Below are positions 1 through 10,123 of a stretch of 64,000 bases of DNA, piece by piece (the first letter of the stretch is position 1; each line of letters begins with the position of its first letter). Made by a program: the position numbers and the translations under genes. This stretch comes from Symbiodinium kawagutii (taxonomy: Eukaryota > Sar > Dinophyceae > Suessiales > Symbiodiniaceae): NCBI GenBank assembly GCA_009767595.1, contig VSDK01017448.1, forward strand, positions 345,348-409,347. The letters run 5' to 3'. The notes beneath the pieces are model-generated. The model ran no database searches. It was given only the letters and a program-made list of their open reading frames with translations, and had not been told where the DNA came from.

Positions 1-775
1 TACATACAAGACTACACCAGTGTACATGTATACATCAAGATTACACATGATTACACAAGTATATGGCATTATATGGCTATAGTTTTTCCATATATAATCT
101 TTCAGATATGATATATGCTACAGGCAACTGGATGACATTCACCTCCGCCTGTACATTTCCAAACTGAAAGTTTCACAAGTGCCAAAACAAACCGCACGAT
201 GACTAGGACCTCACCGGCTCATGGGTTGAAGATGCTCGGCGGAATTTCAGAGAGCGAGGATCACGGGCGTCGGTTGGACTTAGAAATCACCATTGGTTGG
301 TTGGTTAACTGCTTGATCCTGATCAACCATTTGCCAGCTATTATCAAGCATTAACCATTGACTATTGCTGGGAAATATTGGCCATTGCCTTTTGCCATGC
401 TTCGGCCATCCTTCGACCATGCTTTGCCCAGCTGAGGTTCTTCAAGCGGAACTGGCTTTTGATGCAAGCAGCTTTTTCATTGCCGTGTGGGACACGGACC
501 AGGCAACCTTGTCCGTTTTCCAGGCGTCGGCTCTTTTCATTTTCAGTATCAGCCCATACATCGGCGACTGCTAGGCGTGTCTTGAGATCCGTTGATCTCT
601 GAGCCTCAGAGTTTGTGTTGGTCACTTGGGAAGCCAACAGGTGGCAATCTCTGTGGAAAGCACCAGCAATGCCATGTTGGAGCACCAGCAGTTGCGAGAA
701 TTGCGGCAGAGCTGGACACACCGAGACGTCAGACCTTTGAACTGAAATGAGCTGAGCATTGAAGAAGGATTTCAA
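1..775. other. No gene recognised
   Basis: AT-rich stretch. Open frames on both strands near 362-784 are mutually overlapping and show no family motif. Nothing supportable is seen. Confidence 0.5.
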
Positions 776-908
776 GGTCTTCACCAGGTCTTCACCAGGT
801 CTTCACCAGGTCTTCACCAGGTCTTCACCAGGTCTTCACTAGGTCTTCACCAGGTCTTCACCAGGTCTTCACCAGGTCTTCACAGGTCTTCACCAGGTCT
901 TCACAGGC
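776..908. repeat. 11-bp tandem repeat (TTCACCAGGTC)
   Basis: About twelve head-to-tail copies of an 11-bp unit, with small deletions in the last copies (CACAGGTC). A lone related sequence, GAAGGTCTTCAC, sits downstream near 1033. It is not in a recognisable coding frame. Confidence 0.95.
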
Positions 909-1786
909 AATCAGCTATCAAATTTGTTGAAGTTGAGGGGCTTGACATTCTACAGTGGCAATCTCCGGACAATTCCTGGGAGACCCTCTGAGGACTGATG
1001 CTGACACCCTTTGCGGCATTTGTGCCCTAGCTGAAGGTCTTCACATTTCACACATACTGATTGCACCTTGCAACAAGTTCCACAGAGTTCCAAAACTTCC
1101 TGTTTACCGACAGAGGTACATAGTTATACCGAGATTTGGACGCTCCCGACAAGTATTGACGAGGACTTGCAAGAATTGTAAGAGACCTGACCAAATCTTT
1201 TTAAATTTCACTTGAACTGAAACTTGTCACATTGAAACCCTGAGCATGACTTTCTGTTACAACTCACACTGCTTGCAGGAGACGACGCCATCTCTGATAC
1301 AGGAGTCCAGGGCTTACACACGGGCTTGCTGTATCTTACCGCCACTCTGTTAGTATCAGAAGCATTGTGATGTGTGTCGTGTGTCAAAGGTCAGGAACCT
1401 CAGATCGCATCTCTGGATTTGGATTTTTCTTTCGGAAGGGTTCAGTTGCCAAGCTGCAAATCAGAAAGAGACTCTAGAATCAGCTCCTCTAAAAATGGCG
1501 GCTCACAGAGAAGGCGACGGAGAGAGAATTGGCCTCTTATGACACATATCATAGAGACATATCATAGAGACATATATAGAGACACACACACACACATATA
1601 TATATATACTTATAGAGACATATAGAGACATATAGAGACATATATGCAGCAAACTGAAATTATGTACGACAGAATGTGAGAGCATGAATGGACAGTCGGA
1701 CTTGCACTGAGAGTTAGGGCTGCAAAGGTGTGCATCCAGAGCCTGTCTTGACGTTTGGTCGGCCATGCAGGGTCCTGTAATCCTAG
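909..1786. other. Non-coding stretch with CA/TA microsatellite
   Basis: No recognised exon. Around 1545-1645 there is a simple repeat built from CATAGAGACATA, CACACA and TATATA. This stretch probably lies upstream of, or in an intron of, the thrombospondin-repeat gene, whose first visible exon starts in mid-domain. Confidence 0.5.
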
Positions 1787-2487
1787 GATTGCAAAGTCTC
1801 CAGTTGGATGAACATGAGCACCTGCAGTGCATCCTGCGGTGGTGGGGTGGTGCGTCAAGCGAGGGAAGTGCTCGCAGAGCCTTCCGAAGGCGGGACGCAT
1901 AGCAGGTTGGAGGGAGAGGATCCAGAGGCAAAGAGAACAGAGCTGAGAGGAGCAATTTGGAGCATTCTCAATCATGGCCATGAATCTGCACATATTCTTG
2001 AAACTTGAATAATTAGACTCATGCTTTCAAGATACAGATTGATGCTTGCATTTTCTGATATGAGCATCCACTGCTTCAAAATCAGGGCACGCATGGACAA
2101 AAGGGCCCACAGAAATACGTTGCATAGAACTGTGCAAGTGCTGGAGATGCGAAATAACACATTGCAAACACTTGCGCAGTTCTCTTGGTAGGAGGGCAGC
2201 CTTGCCCGGGAGAACTCGAACGAGAGGTCACCTGTGACGAGATGATTTGCCCAGTGGACTGCCAAATGAGTGTCTGGAGAGACTCCGGTGCTTTGGCAAA
2301 TTTTGGAGCTTTGAGGAAGTGTGAGTTGGTTGCAGGTGGTTGGGCCTCAAAACTTCCTAGCAAAATCCTCTCATGTCAGTTGCAGCGGTCGCCGGTGCCC
2401 CATGGTGCCCCACATGGCATCCCTATAGGCTCTCGGATCAATGGATCAGGTGCCTGTTCCCGGAGCTGTGGAGGTGGAACGATTCTG
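1787..2487 (+). CDS. Thrombospondin type-1 repeat protein, exons a-c
   Basis: Three exons reconstruct tandem TSP type-1 domains, the extracellular or secreted adhesion module with C-x-x-C-G-G-G and C-P-V-D-C signatures. Exon a, 1787-1889, gives DCKVSSW then CSASCGGG and ends in EPSE. The intron 1890-2191 has a GC donor. Exon b, 2192-2287, continues GGQPCPGELE, then CPVDCQMSVW. The intron 2288-2449 is GT-AG. Exon c, from 2450 to about 2487, gives GACSRSCGGGTIL. Reading frame and phase agree at both junctions (phase 1). The Trp and Cys spacing follows the family consensus closely. The 5' start, the signal peptide and the end of exon c are not seen. A further TSP1-like exon lies at 5128. The substrate or ligand is unknown; only the domain type can be claimed. 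Confidence 0.85.
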
Positions 2488-3435
2488 CAGTGGCCAGGCA
2501 GCCGTTCAGAGTACGACTCGAGTCATCTACGAGTCGTTGCGAGTTCATGGCATGTCATGGCTGCGTCATGCCGATGGTAACTAGATGGAACCAGCATGAA
2601 CCAGCAAAGTGAGGTTTTGCAGTTGTGCTCTGTTCAAATTTGTTCCATCCAAGGACCCGAATCATTGAGTCCAACCCAAAGTACGGTGGGGCTCCTTGTT
2701 CGATGCTTGCCAGCAGATATTTGTGTGGAACTGATATGTTAACCCCTTGCACCAGAGTTTCAGATATCTCCTGGGTAGAGGCCACTTGACAATTCATGGT
2801 AATTCATGATTATATGTATCAGATTCACCCTGCATGCATCATGATGCATTTGAGTCGATATTCTATGATGGGGCGACCCAGCTGTTGCAAGCTGCGGAAA
2901 TTTTCGTCTTCCATGTTGCCTGTAGTGAATGTCGCTATACGGCTATACCTGTTGCATTGTTCTTGGGCAAGATGCTCACCAGTTAATCAGGCGGCCTGGG
3001 GGGGAGCAAAGTGGGGTCCGCCATGGTCTGCCAATCTTGCAGCGAGAGGGCAGGGTGTCCCCAAAGCAACGTTTTATACCTTTTAGAGTATGTGACACCA
3101 TCCACTTAGCAATTCGGTGACGGGATTCAGGTCGACCATCAGCTAAAATGAAAGCATTTATTTGAATCCTCGGCAATTGCGCTCCCCTTGATTGCCGTTG
3201 TATTTGTCCGCTCCAATGGTCCCTTGTGCTGTCAGGTTGTTTGCTGTCGATCTTTTGATTCATGTTTTAGCACATTCTGCTTTTCGGTATTTAATTGTTC
3301 TTCAGCAAATCTGTGCGTTGTTTCCTGTCCTCTTTCTTTAGCTTGTTGTTCCTTTGCGCTTGTTTTGGCTTGCTACCCTTCGGGCTCGGATACATTGTGC
3401 CAGAGCCACAGAATTGCCCAAGCAAGCACAGGATC
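2488..3435. other. Probable intron, no gene seen
   Basis: Stretch between TSP1-like exons. No family motif was seen on either strand, although a short exon carrying the missing R-x-R part of the third TSP1 domain may hide here or downstream. Confidence 0.4.
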
Positions 3436-3437
3436 TT

Positions 3438-3469
<32 letters not shown>

Positions 3470-3477
3470 GGTGGTGG

Positions 3478-3509
<32 letters not shown>

Positions 3510-3694
3510 CTGGTGGTGCTGCTTCTGGTGGTGCTGCTGGTGGTGGTGCTGCTGCTGCTGGTGGTGCTGGTGCTGGTGCTGGTGGTGGTGTCGTTGCTGG
3601 TGCTGGTGGTGGTGTCGATGCTGAAAATGATACAATGATCATGATGACAAAGACAACAACAAGAACAACAACAGCAACAACAACAACAACAACA

Positions 3695-3786
<92 letters not shown>

Positions 3787-3787
3787 A

Positions 3788-3828
<41 letters not shown>

Positions 3829-3866
3829 AATGATGATGATAATGATGATAATGATGATGACGACAA
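3436..3866. repeat. Compound trinucleotide/hexanucleotide microsatellite
   Basis: Runs in order: GTT, GCT/GGT mixtures, ACA, GACGAT, then GAT with occasional GATAAT. It is open in several frames on both strands, giving poly-Met, poly-His, poly-Ser and similar, which is a by-product of the repeat. It probably lies in an intron of the TSP1 gene. Confidence 0.95.
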
Positions 3867-4604
3867 TCATGCTGACAATTACAATTGTTACATTCTAATT
3901 TAGACTTACAATGGTTTGAATTTTGAATATCCAGCGTTCGTAATGGTGTTTCATAGTGGTGGTGAACACACTTAGCAGAGGTAGTAAGTAGCAATGAATA
4001 CAAACACTGTAGCTCATAAGTTGTAGTGATTTTCGTTGTACCATGGTTGCGGTGATGCTAATTGTTGTTGTTTGGCATTTACCATCCCAGATGAGAGTGA
4101 CAATGGAGAGTGAGTCTGGTTGGCAGTGGTGATGCTGGCGGGGGGGGCAGCTTCGGCAGTGAATCTGGTATGACGAAATGCCCGTGATGCTCCACCGTAA
4201 AGCATTTTCTCACGGTCCACAATGAGCCATTTGCCAAATGATCCAAGGAATGTACTGGAACATCATGTTGGCTGCAATTCTCAACCGTGCGACGGAGCCA
4301 CCATGATGGGCTTTGGTCATGTTTGGCCATAGCGTCTCATGTCAATTTCAGGGTTCCATGTTTGACATGAATTGGCAGAAAATAACGCGTGTGAAATGTC
4401 CAAAGTGTCTAAACTGTGTAAACTGGAAATTGGACAAGTATGGATCATAAGTTGTATTGGTGGAATTCAAGGATGTTTGCGCAATGTTGTTGCTAACTTT
4501 CCAGGAGCTGATTGCATTCTGTCTGACTGGATGGACAAGGGTGCCTGCTGCTCGGCAAGAGTTTCGGAATGCAGAACTGCCTCATTTGGAAGGTTCTCAA
4601 AATG
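3867..4604. other. No gene recognised
   Basis: Unique sequence, probably intronic or intergenic. No motif was recognised. Confidence 0.4.
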
Positions 4605-4748
4605 TCTCAAAATAGGGTACCCCAATAAAAGGGTTGGTTCCCTACTATAAATCGCTATAAATGGGTCAAACATGTGAATAACAGTTAGTATAACTAGATG
4701 GTTTGGGGATGTTTGGGGGTATCCCTATGGCTTGAGAAACCACCATTT
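4605..4748. repeat. Dispersed inverted-repeat element, copy 1
   Basis: The left end reads TCTCAAAATAGGGTACCCC. The right end, GGGGTATCCC followed by CTTGAGAAACCACCAT, is its imperfect reverse complement. The same two ends recur at 59028-59105 with a much shorter centre. This is a MITE-like or foldback arrangement. No transposase is present. Confidence 0.6.
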
Positions 4749-5127
4749 TGCCGTATTTCCCCATTTTTGGGCAGTTTGACATCTCCATTTGACCCTCACT
4801 GGTCCTTCGCGTCTCCGAGCCGTGTTGATTTATTGCCCAGGCTCCAAGACGTGTGGTGGGGGACAACAGCACCAGTACAGGAAGGCACTCTGAGAAGTGT
4901 CATTGCGCGATGTGCATAGTTAAGTGAAATTCATCAAGTTTCAAAGTGGAAAAGGTGGAGGGATCACCTAGGTCAAGGATAAGGAGAGGTCGATGGCATA
5001 CTTGGATACAATTGGTCGCTCCATGTTTTCAAGTGACCAGGACACAAAGATTGAACTGCAACTACCTAACAACTTCAATCAACTTCCTAAGAGTTATAAA
5101 ATGAGTTGAATCGATGCTAGATATTAG

Positions 5128-5180
5128 GTGCAGCAGCCAGCCGCTTTCGGTGGCGAAGCCTGTTCCAAGATGGAGACGCA
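5128..5180 (+). CDS. Candidate further exon of the TSP1-repeat gene
   Basis: After an AG acceptor (ATATTAG), the frame reads VQQPAAFGGEACSKMET. This resembles the middle of a TSP1 domain, where V-x-x-P-A-x-x-G-G-x-x-C precedes the C-terminal cysteines. It would complete the third domain begun at 2450. The usual R-x-R segment between CGGG and this motif is missing, so either a micro-exon is unseen or the domain has diverged. The donor was not fixed. Confidence 0.5.
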
Positions 5181-6281
5181 CCTCGGCAACGGGGATGGGT
5201 TTCCTTGGGATCGCTGTGCTCAATTGGCTGATAATAGTCAGCAATGCAATGGCAGGATGGGTTTCATGATGTTTTATGATGTTTTATGCACTTGGTATAT
5301 CTTGAAATTATCTTGGCGTATCTATCTTTCACCTCAAATTCTTTTGGCCAAAAGGCGGTTCTGAGTCAATCCATGTCCATCGTTCATCCTCGGTCCGAAT
5401 TGCTGCACTGAACAAACAGCGAGGTCGCGAACGGTTCTATGCAACACTGTGCCATGTAAGGCCAGCCTGAGCAGCATCCAGGGTTGTTGTTTGATGCTGC
5501 GATGTTTTGATTCCTGTGCTGTATGCAGATGGTTGCAGATGGATTGAAATGTATGGATCCGATGCAGCAAAGATGTGAACTGCATTGGACTGCTTGCTTC
5601 GACATTCTGCACTGCAAATGCCTTTGGTCACACGGTGAGGCAGAGGGGTTTGATCCCATTTCCATGCAACAGGTGCCTAGCAGCATTTTAGTGCGCTGCA
5701 CGTGAAAGTGGGCTGCAATGTTCACAGCGTGCGCTATTGCAAGCATGGAAACCAAGCAAATCCAAAGCATATGCACGAAAACAAATCATGGAAACCCGAT
5801 TTGTAAAGAGATGGTACTGTAGGTTTGATGATGCGTGATGTATTTTCAGAACTAGCAGGTTTTGATGGGTTACTATGGATTATTATGGATTATTGACATC
5901 AATCACGGTGACAAACAATCACTGTAGCTGTAGCATGGTGTGCTGGTAGGTTTCGACTTTGACATCAGCGACTACTGCGATTCATCAGAGACTTTGGAGA
6001 ATTGTCGCGGGGAAAATGCAATTTGCGTTAATGCTTTTGCAACATTCCTGATGTATCCCACAATTTTCATCTAGCATCTTTTGGTACAGTTCGATGAGCT
6101 GTTGATTGTCACTGTGCAATGATAGACATTTTTGAGTGCAGAATGGGCTTCATGTTTTTGACACAGCAATATGTTCAATGTGAATGTATGAAAGTCCGCA
6201 GCATTCAATGCCTTTGCATTTGTTTTTGGCGGTTTGCTCACTGTGACGAGCTCTGTCCAGGACTGACCAGCATTTGAAGTC
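5181..6281. other. No gene recognised
   Basis: No exon was supported. Small open frames on both strands around 5334-5776 overlap each other and lack motifs. Confidence 0.4.
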
Positions 6282-7252
6282 ATGCCAAAAAAACTCAACA
6301 ATAAGACTTTTTTCATGTCAAGTCTAAAGGTGTTCACACTCTCTTGGTCCCCAAGACTGTACAACAATGAACTTATGAATTGTCTCAAGTCACCCGCGGT
6401 AAACCTTACCATGCTGATCCCTGGCGCATATGGCCAGCCTGGCCAGCCCAAGCATGGGCCTTTGATGAGCGCAGAGGGCAAAGTCCAACCATGGACACAC
6501 ATAGCAAGCCGAAATGGTGCGCACCCACGCCTTTCACACCTTGTGCGCCTTGCCTCCCCTATTTTCCTTGCGCTTCGGGTGAATTTTCGAGGCAGGTCCA
6601 AGAGAATTGGCTGTGCCTCCTCGAGCAAAGAATTTTTCACCAAAGATGCTCCTGTCCGCTCTGCATCCTGTGGTCGTGCGCCTGAGTTATTCGAGGTGTC
6701 AAAACAAATTGGCGTCTTGAAGATTTTTGGTTTTTTCGATCCGCTTGGATTCTCGACCAGCGGTTTGTGGAAGCCACTGCGGAACATCGTGCCGCGAATC
6801 GGCTTCTCTCAGGACCGTGGCCGAGTGGGAGTTGGATTTGGCGTCAACACGGAATTTGAGCCAAGCAGCCTCGAAATTAGTGAGGATGAAAGATGGTTCC
6901 GACGGTTACGTGAAGCAGAGCTCAAGCATGGGCGGATTGCTATGTTAGCTGCCTTGGGTTTTTTCTCAGCACATGTTGTTCGGGTGCCTGGTTTCGAGGA
7001 TGCACCAGAAGGTATCGCGGCAGGACTGGCGAATGAGTCATGGCAAAGGATCTCTCTTCTGATTTTCATTTTCTGCGGCCAATTCGAGCGCAATCAGTTC
7101 AGACAGGAAGCAGCAAGAGAAATTGGTGACTTTGGCGATCCGCTAAAGCTTGGCCAATACACACCTCAAATGCGTTTGGGTGAGCTCGTGAATGGCCGTT
7201 TGGCCATGCTGTCGTGTGCAATCATTGCAAGTACAGAGTTCTACGCAGGAAT
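6282..7252 (+). CDS. Chlorophyll a/b-binding light-harvesting protein (3' end in gap)
   Basis: One open frame ends at the assembly gap. The mature part begins near 6729 with GFFDPLGFS, the usual N-terminal motif of LHC/peridinin-chlorophyll proteins. Membrane helix 1 carries AELKHGRIAMLAALGFF (about 6912-6965), with the chlorophyll-ligand Glu, His and Arg. A middle helix follows (WQRISLLIFIFCGQF). Helix 3 carries MRLGELVNGRLAMLSC (about 7170-7220), with the Glu/Asn/Arg ligand set. It works in the thylakoid antenna. About 42 in-frame codons between FDPLGF and EDERW exceed usual family spacing; they could be an insertion or a 126-nt in-frame intron (6755-6880, GA...AG), although the base after that AG is T, which breaks the local AG|G rule. 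The true start and transit peptide are uncertain; 6282 is only the first ATG. Confidence 0.85.
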
Positions 7253-7306
7253 NNNNNNNNNNNNNNNNNNNNNNNNNNNNNNNNNNNNNNNNNNNNNNNN
7301 NNNNNN
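7253..7306. other. Assembly gap (54 N)
   Basis: A run of N that truncates the light-harvesting gene just after its third helix (TEFYAG). The remaining C-terminus and stop lie in or beyond it. Confidence 1.
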
Positions 7307-7889
7307 CGGCCACACAGGCTTGGTTTCCATTAGATTGACGGTGAGGATGAGATACAGATGCAAAGCATTTGACCGAGGAACAGTTTTGATTTGCCTTTAG
7401 CTTCGCACTTGACCGGCGGTGTCAAAAGATGTTGCCGCATGCCTCTGAAAATAGACATTGAATGAGATTCCTCCAGACCAAGCAGGGCACCGCATAAAGG
7501 GCTGCTTAATTTAAGCCGAAAACGGATTGCTTTTGTGTAGCCTTGAGTAGCATCACTGGCAATTTGAGACGTCGTGTCACGTGACACGGTCGATCCAATG
7601 AGGTCAGCGAAGGAGGCTCTCCCTGGAGGCACGAGGGGAGCTTTCACATCAGGCAATATCAGGCAGCGTGGGATCATCAGAATGTCATCCTCCAGGAGCC
7701 TTTGCCAAGAGCCCCCAGCAGCAGCCCCAGCAGTTGCAGCAGACTCTGTAGCATGCTCAAAAAGTTCAAGATACTCAAGTCTTTAGATATCAAGCTTAGA
7801 AGATTCGTAAGTGCTGTATTAGTTCAAAATTCAAAATCCATCAAAATCCATCAAAATCCTATTGCCTCCTATCCATTTCTATCCCCCAG

Positions 7890-9171
7890 TCGTTGTTGAA
7901 ACCTCCTCCTTCGAAAGGCTGCACATGGCACTTCTTTCCACGAGGCCAAAAAGCATCGCAGACTTTGAAGCCGCGTTGACACGCGCAGAAAGTGGCGGTG
8001 CTGATGTGGTGCAGGCCTCCATGGTACTTGGCAAAACTACGAGTTGTTCCGTTGAATCACTTGGTCAGGACCAGCGGGACCCAGTGGGACGGGTCGCAAC
8101 TGTACATCACACAGCCAAAAGATCGAAATCCAAACACATTTTTGTTTGTAGCCTGGGATGCCAACCTGCGGCGCGATGGTGCCATCAGTCAACATGTCAT
8201 AGATTTGCCATGATTTGCCCAAGTCCATCACTGCAAGGGATGCAGAACAGTTGATAGGTGCCACTCCTTTAGATTCTAGATTGACAATTCTAGTATATTC
8301 ATGATTAAGAAAAAATATTCATGTATATTCTAGACTCCCTTCATGTCCCTTGACCTTCGGAACACGACTTGACCGACACAACTTAAGCGAAGCGCTAGGT
8401 CTGGATGGACTTTGCTCTTTGGGCCAAGCGGCTGCCCGGAAAGGAGCAGCTTTCGATATTGCGACGAGCCTGCCGCAGCTTTGGTCTCAGTGCTCTAACT
8501 TTCAACGACTTAGGGAAATTGAGAGGGATGATGGAGAATGATGGAGAATGATGATGGAGAATTGTGGAGAATGATGGAGAATGATGGAGATGGTACCAAG
8601 CTCGAAAGCATGGCAAAAGTTTGAGTGGGGTCAATTCTTATCGGTTCGAAAGCATCGAGATTTGGGAGTTGATGCTGCAGGCCTAGCGTCAGAGAAGAAG
8701 CACGCGCAGGAGTGCAGCGGCACTGCAGGGGTAAGAGTTCAATGTTTCCTGACCACGGAGCCTTTGAATACGCACATGACTAGCTCCATCCTTGTTAAGG
8801 CTGGCTTCCAGTAAGCTTTCTTCATGCCGATCGATGATGACTTATACGTGGTTGTTACAGCTTGTCATTGTCAGGACATTCGCCAGCTTCGGTTGTGGGC
8901 ACCTTTCTCAGATTTGTTTTCTCCCTCGTGGACTCCTTTGGATGGACCCACCTCCTTGCAATTTCTACCGACAAAGAATTCAAGGAACAATCAAGTAACA
9001 CTTGAGGAATTGCAGCATCTAGATTATGATTGACATATATTATATATTCATGAAATTACAGTTCTCACTTGCTACAATGTCAGGTGATGCTTGCAGACAA
9101 AGAGCCCAGGCCCGCTGACATTTTCAAGCATTTGGAGGCTCGTCTTGGGAAATTGCAGATCCAAAGAGTCC
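7890..9171 (+). CDS. Candidate multi-exon gene, function unknown
   Basis: Several short + strand segments have protein-like composition and sit in order. 7890-8010 reads ETSSFERLHMALLSTRPKS and on to ESGGADVV. 8350-8520 includes LSEALGLDGLCSLGQAAARK. 8645-8730 includes KHRDLGVDAAGLASEKKHAQ. 8824-9000 includes YVVVTACHCQDIRQLRLWAP. 9085-9171 reads VMLADKEPRPADIFKHLEAR after an AG|G acceptor. I recognise no family and could not fix the junctions. They may belong to one gene or to several. This is a pointer for transcript mapping rather than a gene model. Confidence 0.3.
8521..8590. repeat. GATGGAGAAT-type short tandem repeat
   Basis: Imperfect copies of ATGATGGAGAAT and GTGGAGAATGATGG. It probably lies in an intron. 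Confidence 0.8.
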
Positions 9172-9994
9172 ATGAAGAATCCGCCAAGAATCCATGCAGA
9201 ATCCATGAAGAATCCGTGAATCTCGTGAAGATTTCACTTCGCTGTCGAATTTCTGGAAATCTCGTGAACAATCTAGTTTCAGAATCTGGTGAAATGCAAA
9301 TCTCCACTTCAGCTCCCCGGCAGGCTCGTGGCATTGGAACCCATCACGCGCTACTCTTTGAAGCTTGGGCACATCATCTCGAAGTGTCCGGCCCCAAAGG
9401 GATGTGAACGGGGAGTTCTTCCAAGCCTGCCTGCCCGCTCAGGAAGCATGACTTCGAAGGTGCAGCTGATGCGCACCTTGAACTTGTTAAGATCGTTGCT
9501 TAACACCAGCTAATCAATCATTGACTAGCTTATCGAACAGTCTTGACCATCAGTCATTCGTAAATTTACCACAACTATATAGCCATCAATGAGGAGTTTC
9601 TCCTTGTGAATAATCACTGATGAAGCGACAGTGGTTCAGCATGATCAAAGATCTTGGATGATTGGCGCAGAACCTCATCACAAGGTATCGACGTGGTTTG
9701 ACCTCATTGGCGCAGCCTCAGGTGAGATGAGACTGACCTAGACTGAACATGACCAGTGTGGAAAGCATGGCATTGATGGGTACTGGTTTTTGGTGACCCA
9801 ATCCGATCAGACCTGACTGCCAAGCCTGTCAGGCACGCTTGCGGGCTCGCCGTGCCGACTTTGATGTCCCAGCCTTGGTGACACAGCGGATGCAGTAGGT
9901 TCAGTCATGACATGGCAGCGACCAAGTACCTACTGGAACCTTGAAAGACATCATAAGACATCCCAACATGCGAAACGCATGCCACATGCAAACC
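9172..9994. other. No gene recognised; short ATCCATGAAGA-like direct repeats at its start
   Basis: 9160-9220 holds near-copies of AAGAATCCATG. The remainder is unique, with no motif. Confidence 0.4.
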
Positions 9995-10123
9995 ATTTCA
10001 GACCCAATCGAGGAGCGCATGCGACAGCGTGCGAAGCGTACTCCCAGTCGCACCGAAGCCACGGACTCGTTCAGCACTCCGCCACGGGACAGCCGACCAT
10101 GGAGGCGCAGATCCTTGGAATGA
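9995..10123 (+). CDS. Candidate exon, unknown basic protein
   Basis: Open frame with SDPIEERMRQRAKRTPSRTE, then FSTPPRDSRPWRRR, preceded by CATTTCAG. The composition is charged and Ser/Arg-rich, possibly a disordered tail. No family was recognised. Confidence 0.25.
   Translation: MSDPIEERMRQRAKRTPSRTEATDSFSTPPRDSRPWRRRSLE

Noticed and set aside
3188..3898. Long open frames coding poly-Met, poly-His, poly-Ser on both strands
   Set aside because: Produced by the trinucleotide and hexanucleotide microsatellite; no flanking domain.
6071..6787. 238-codon minus-strand open frame overlapping the light-harvesting gene
   Set aside because: It lies opposite the LHC coding frame and its upstream flank, has no motif, and the + strand has diagnostic helices.
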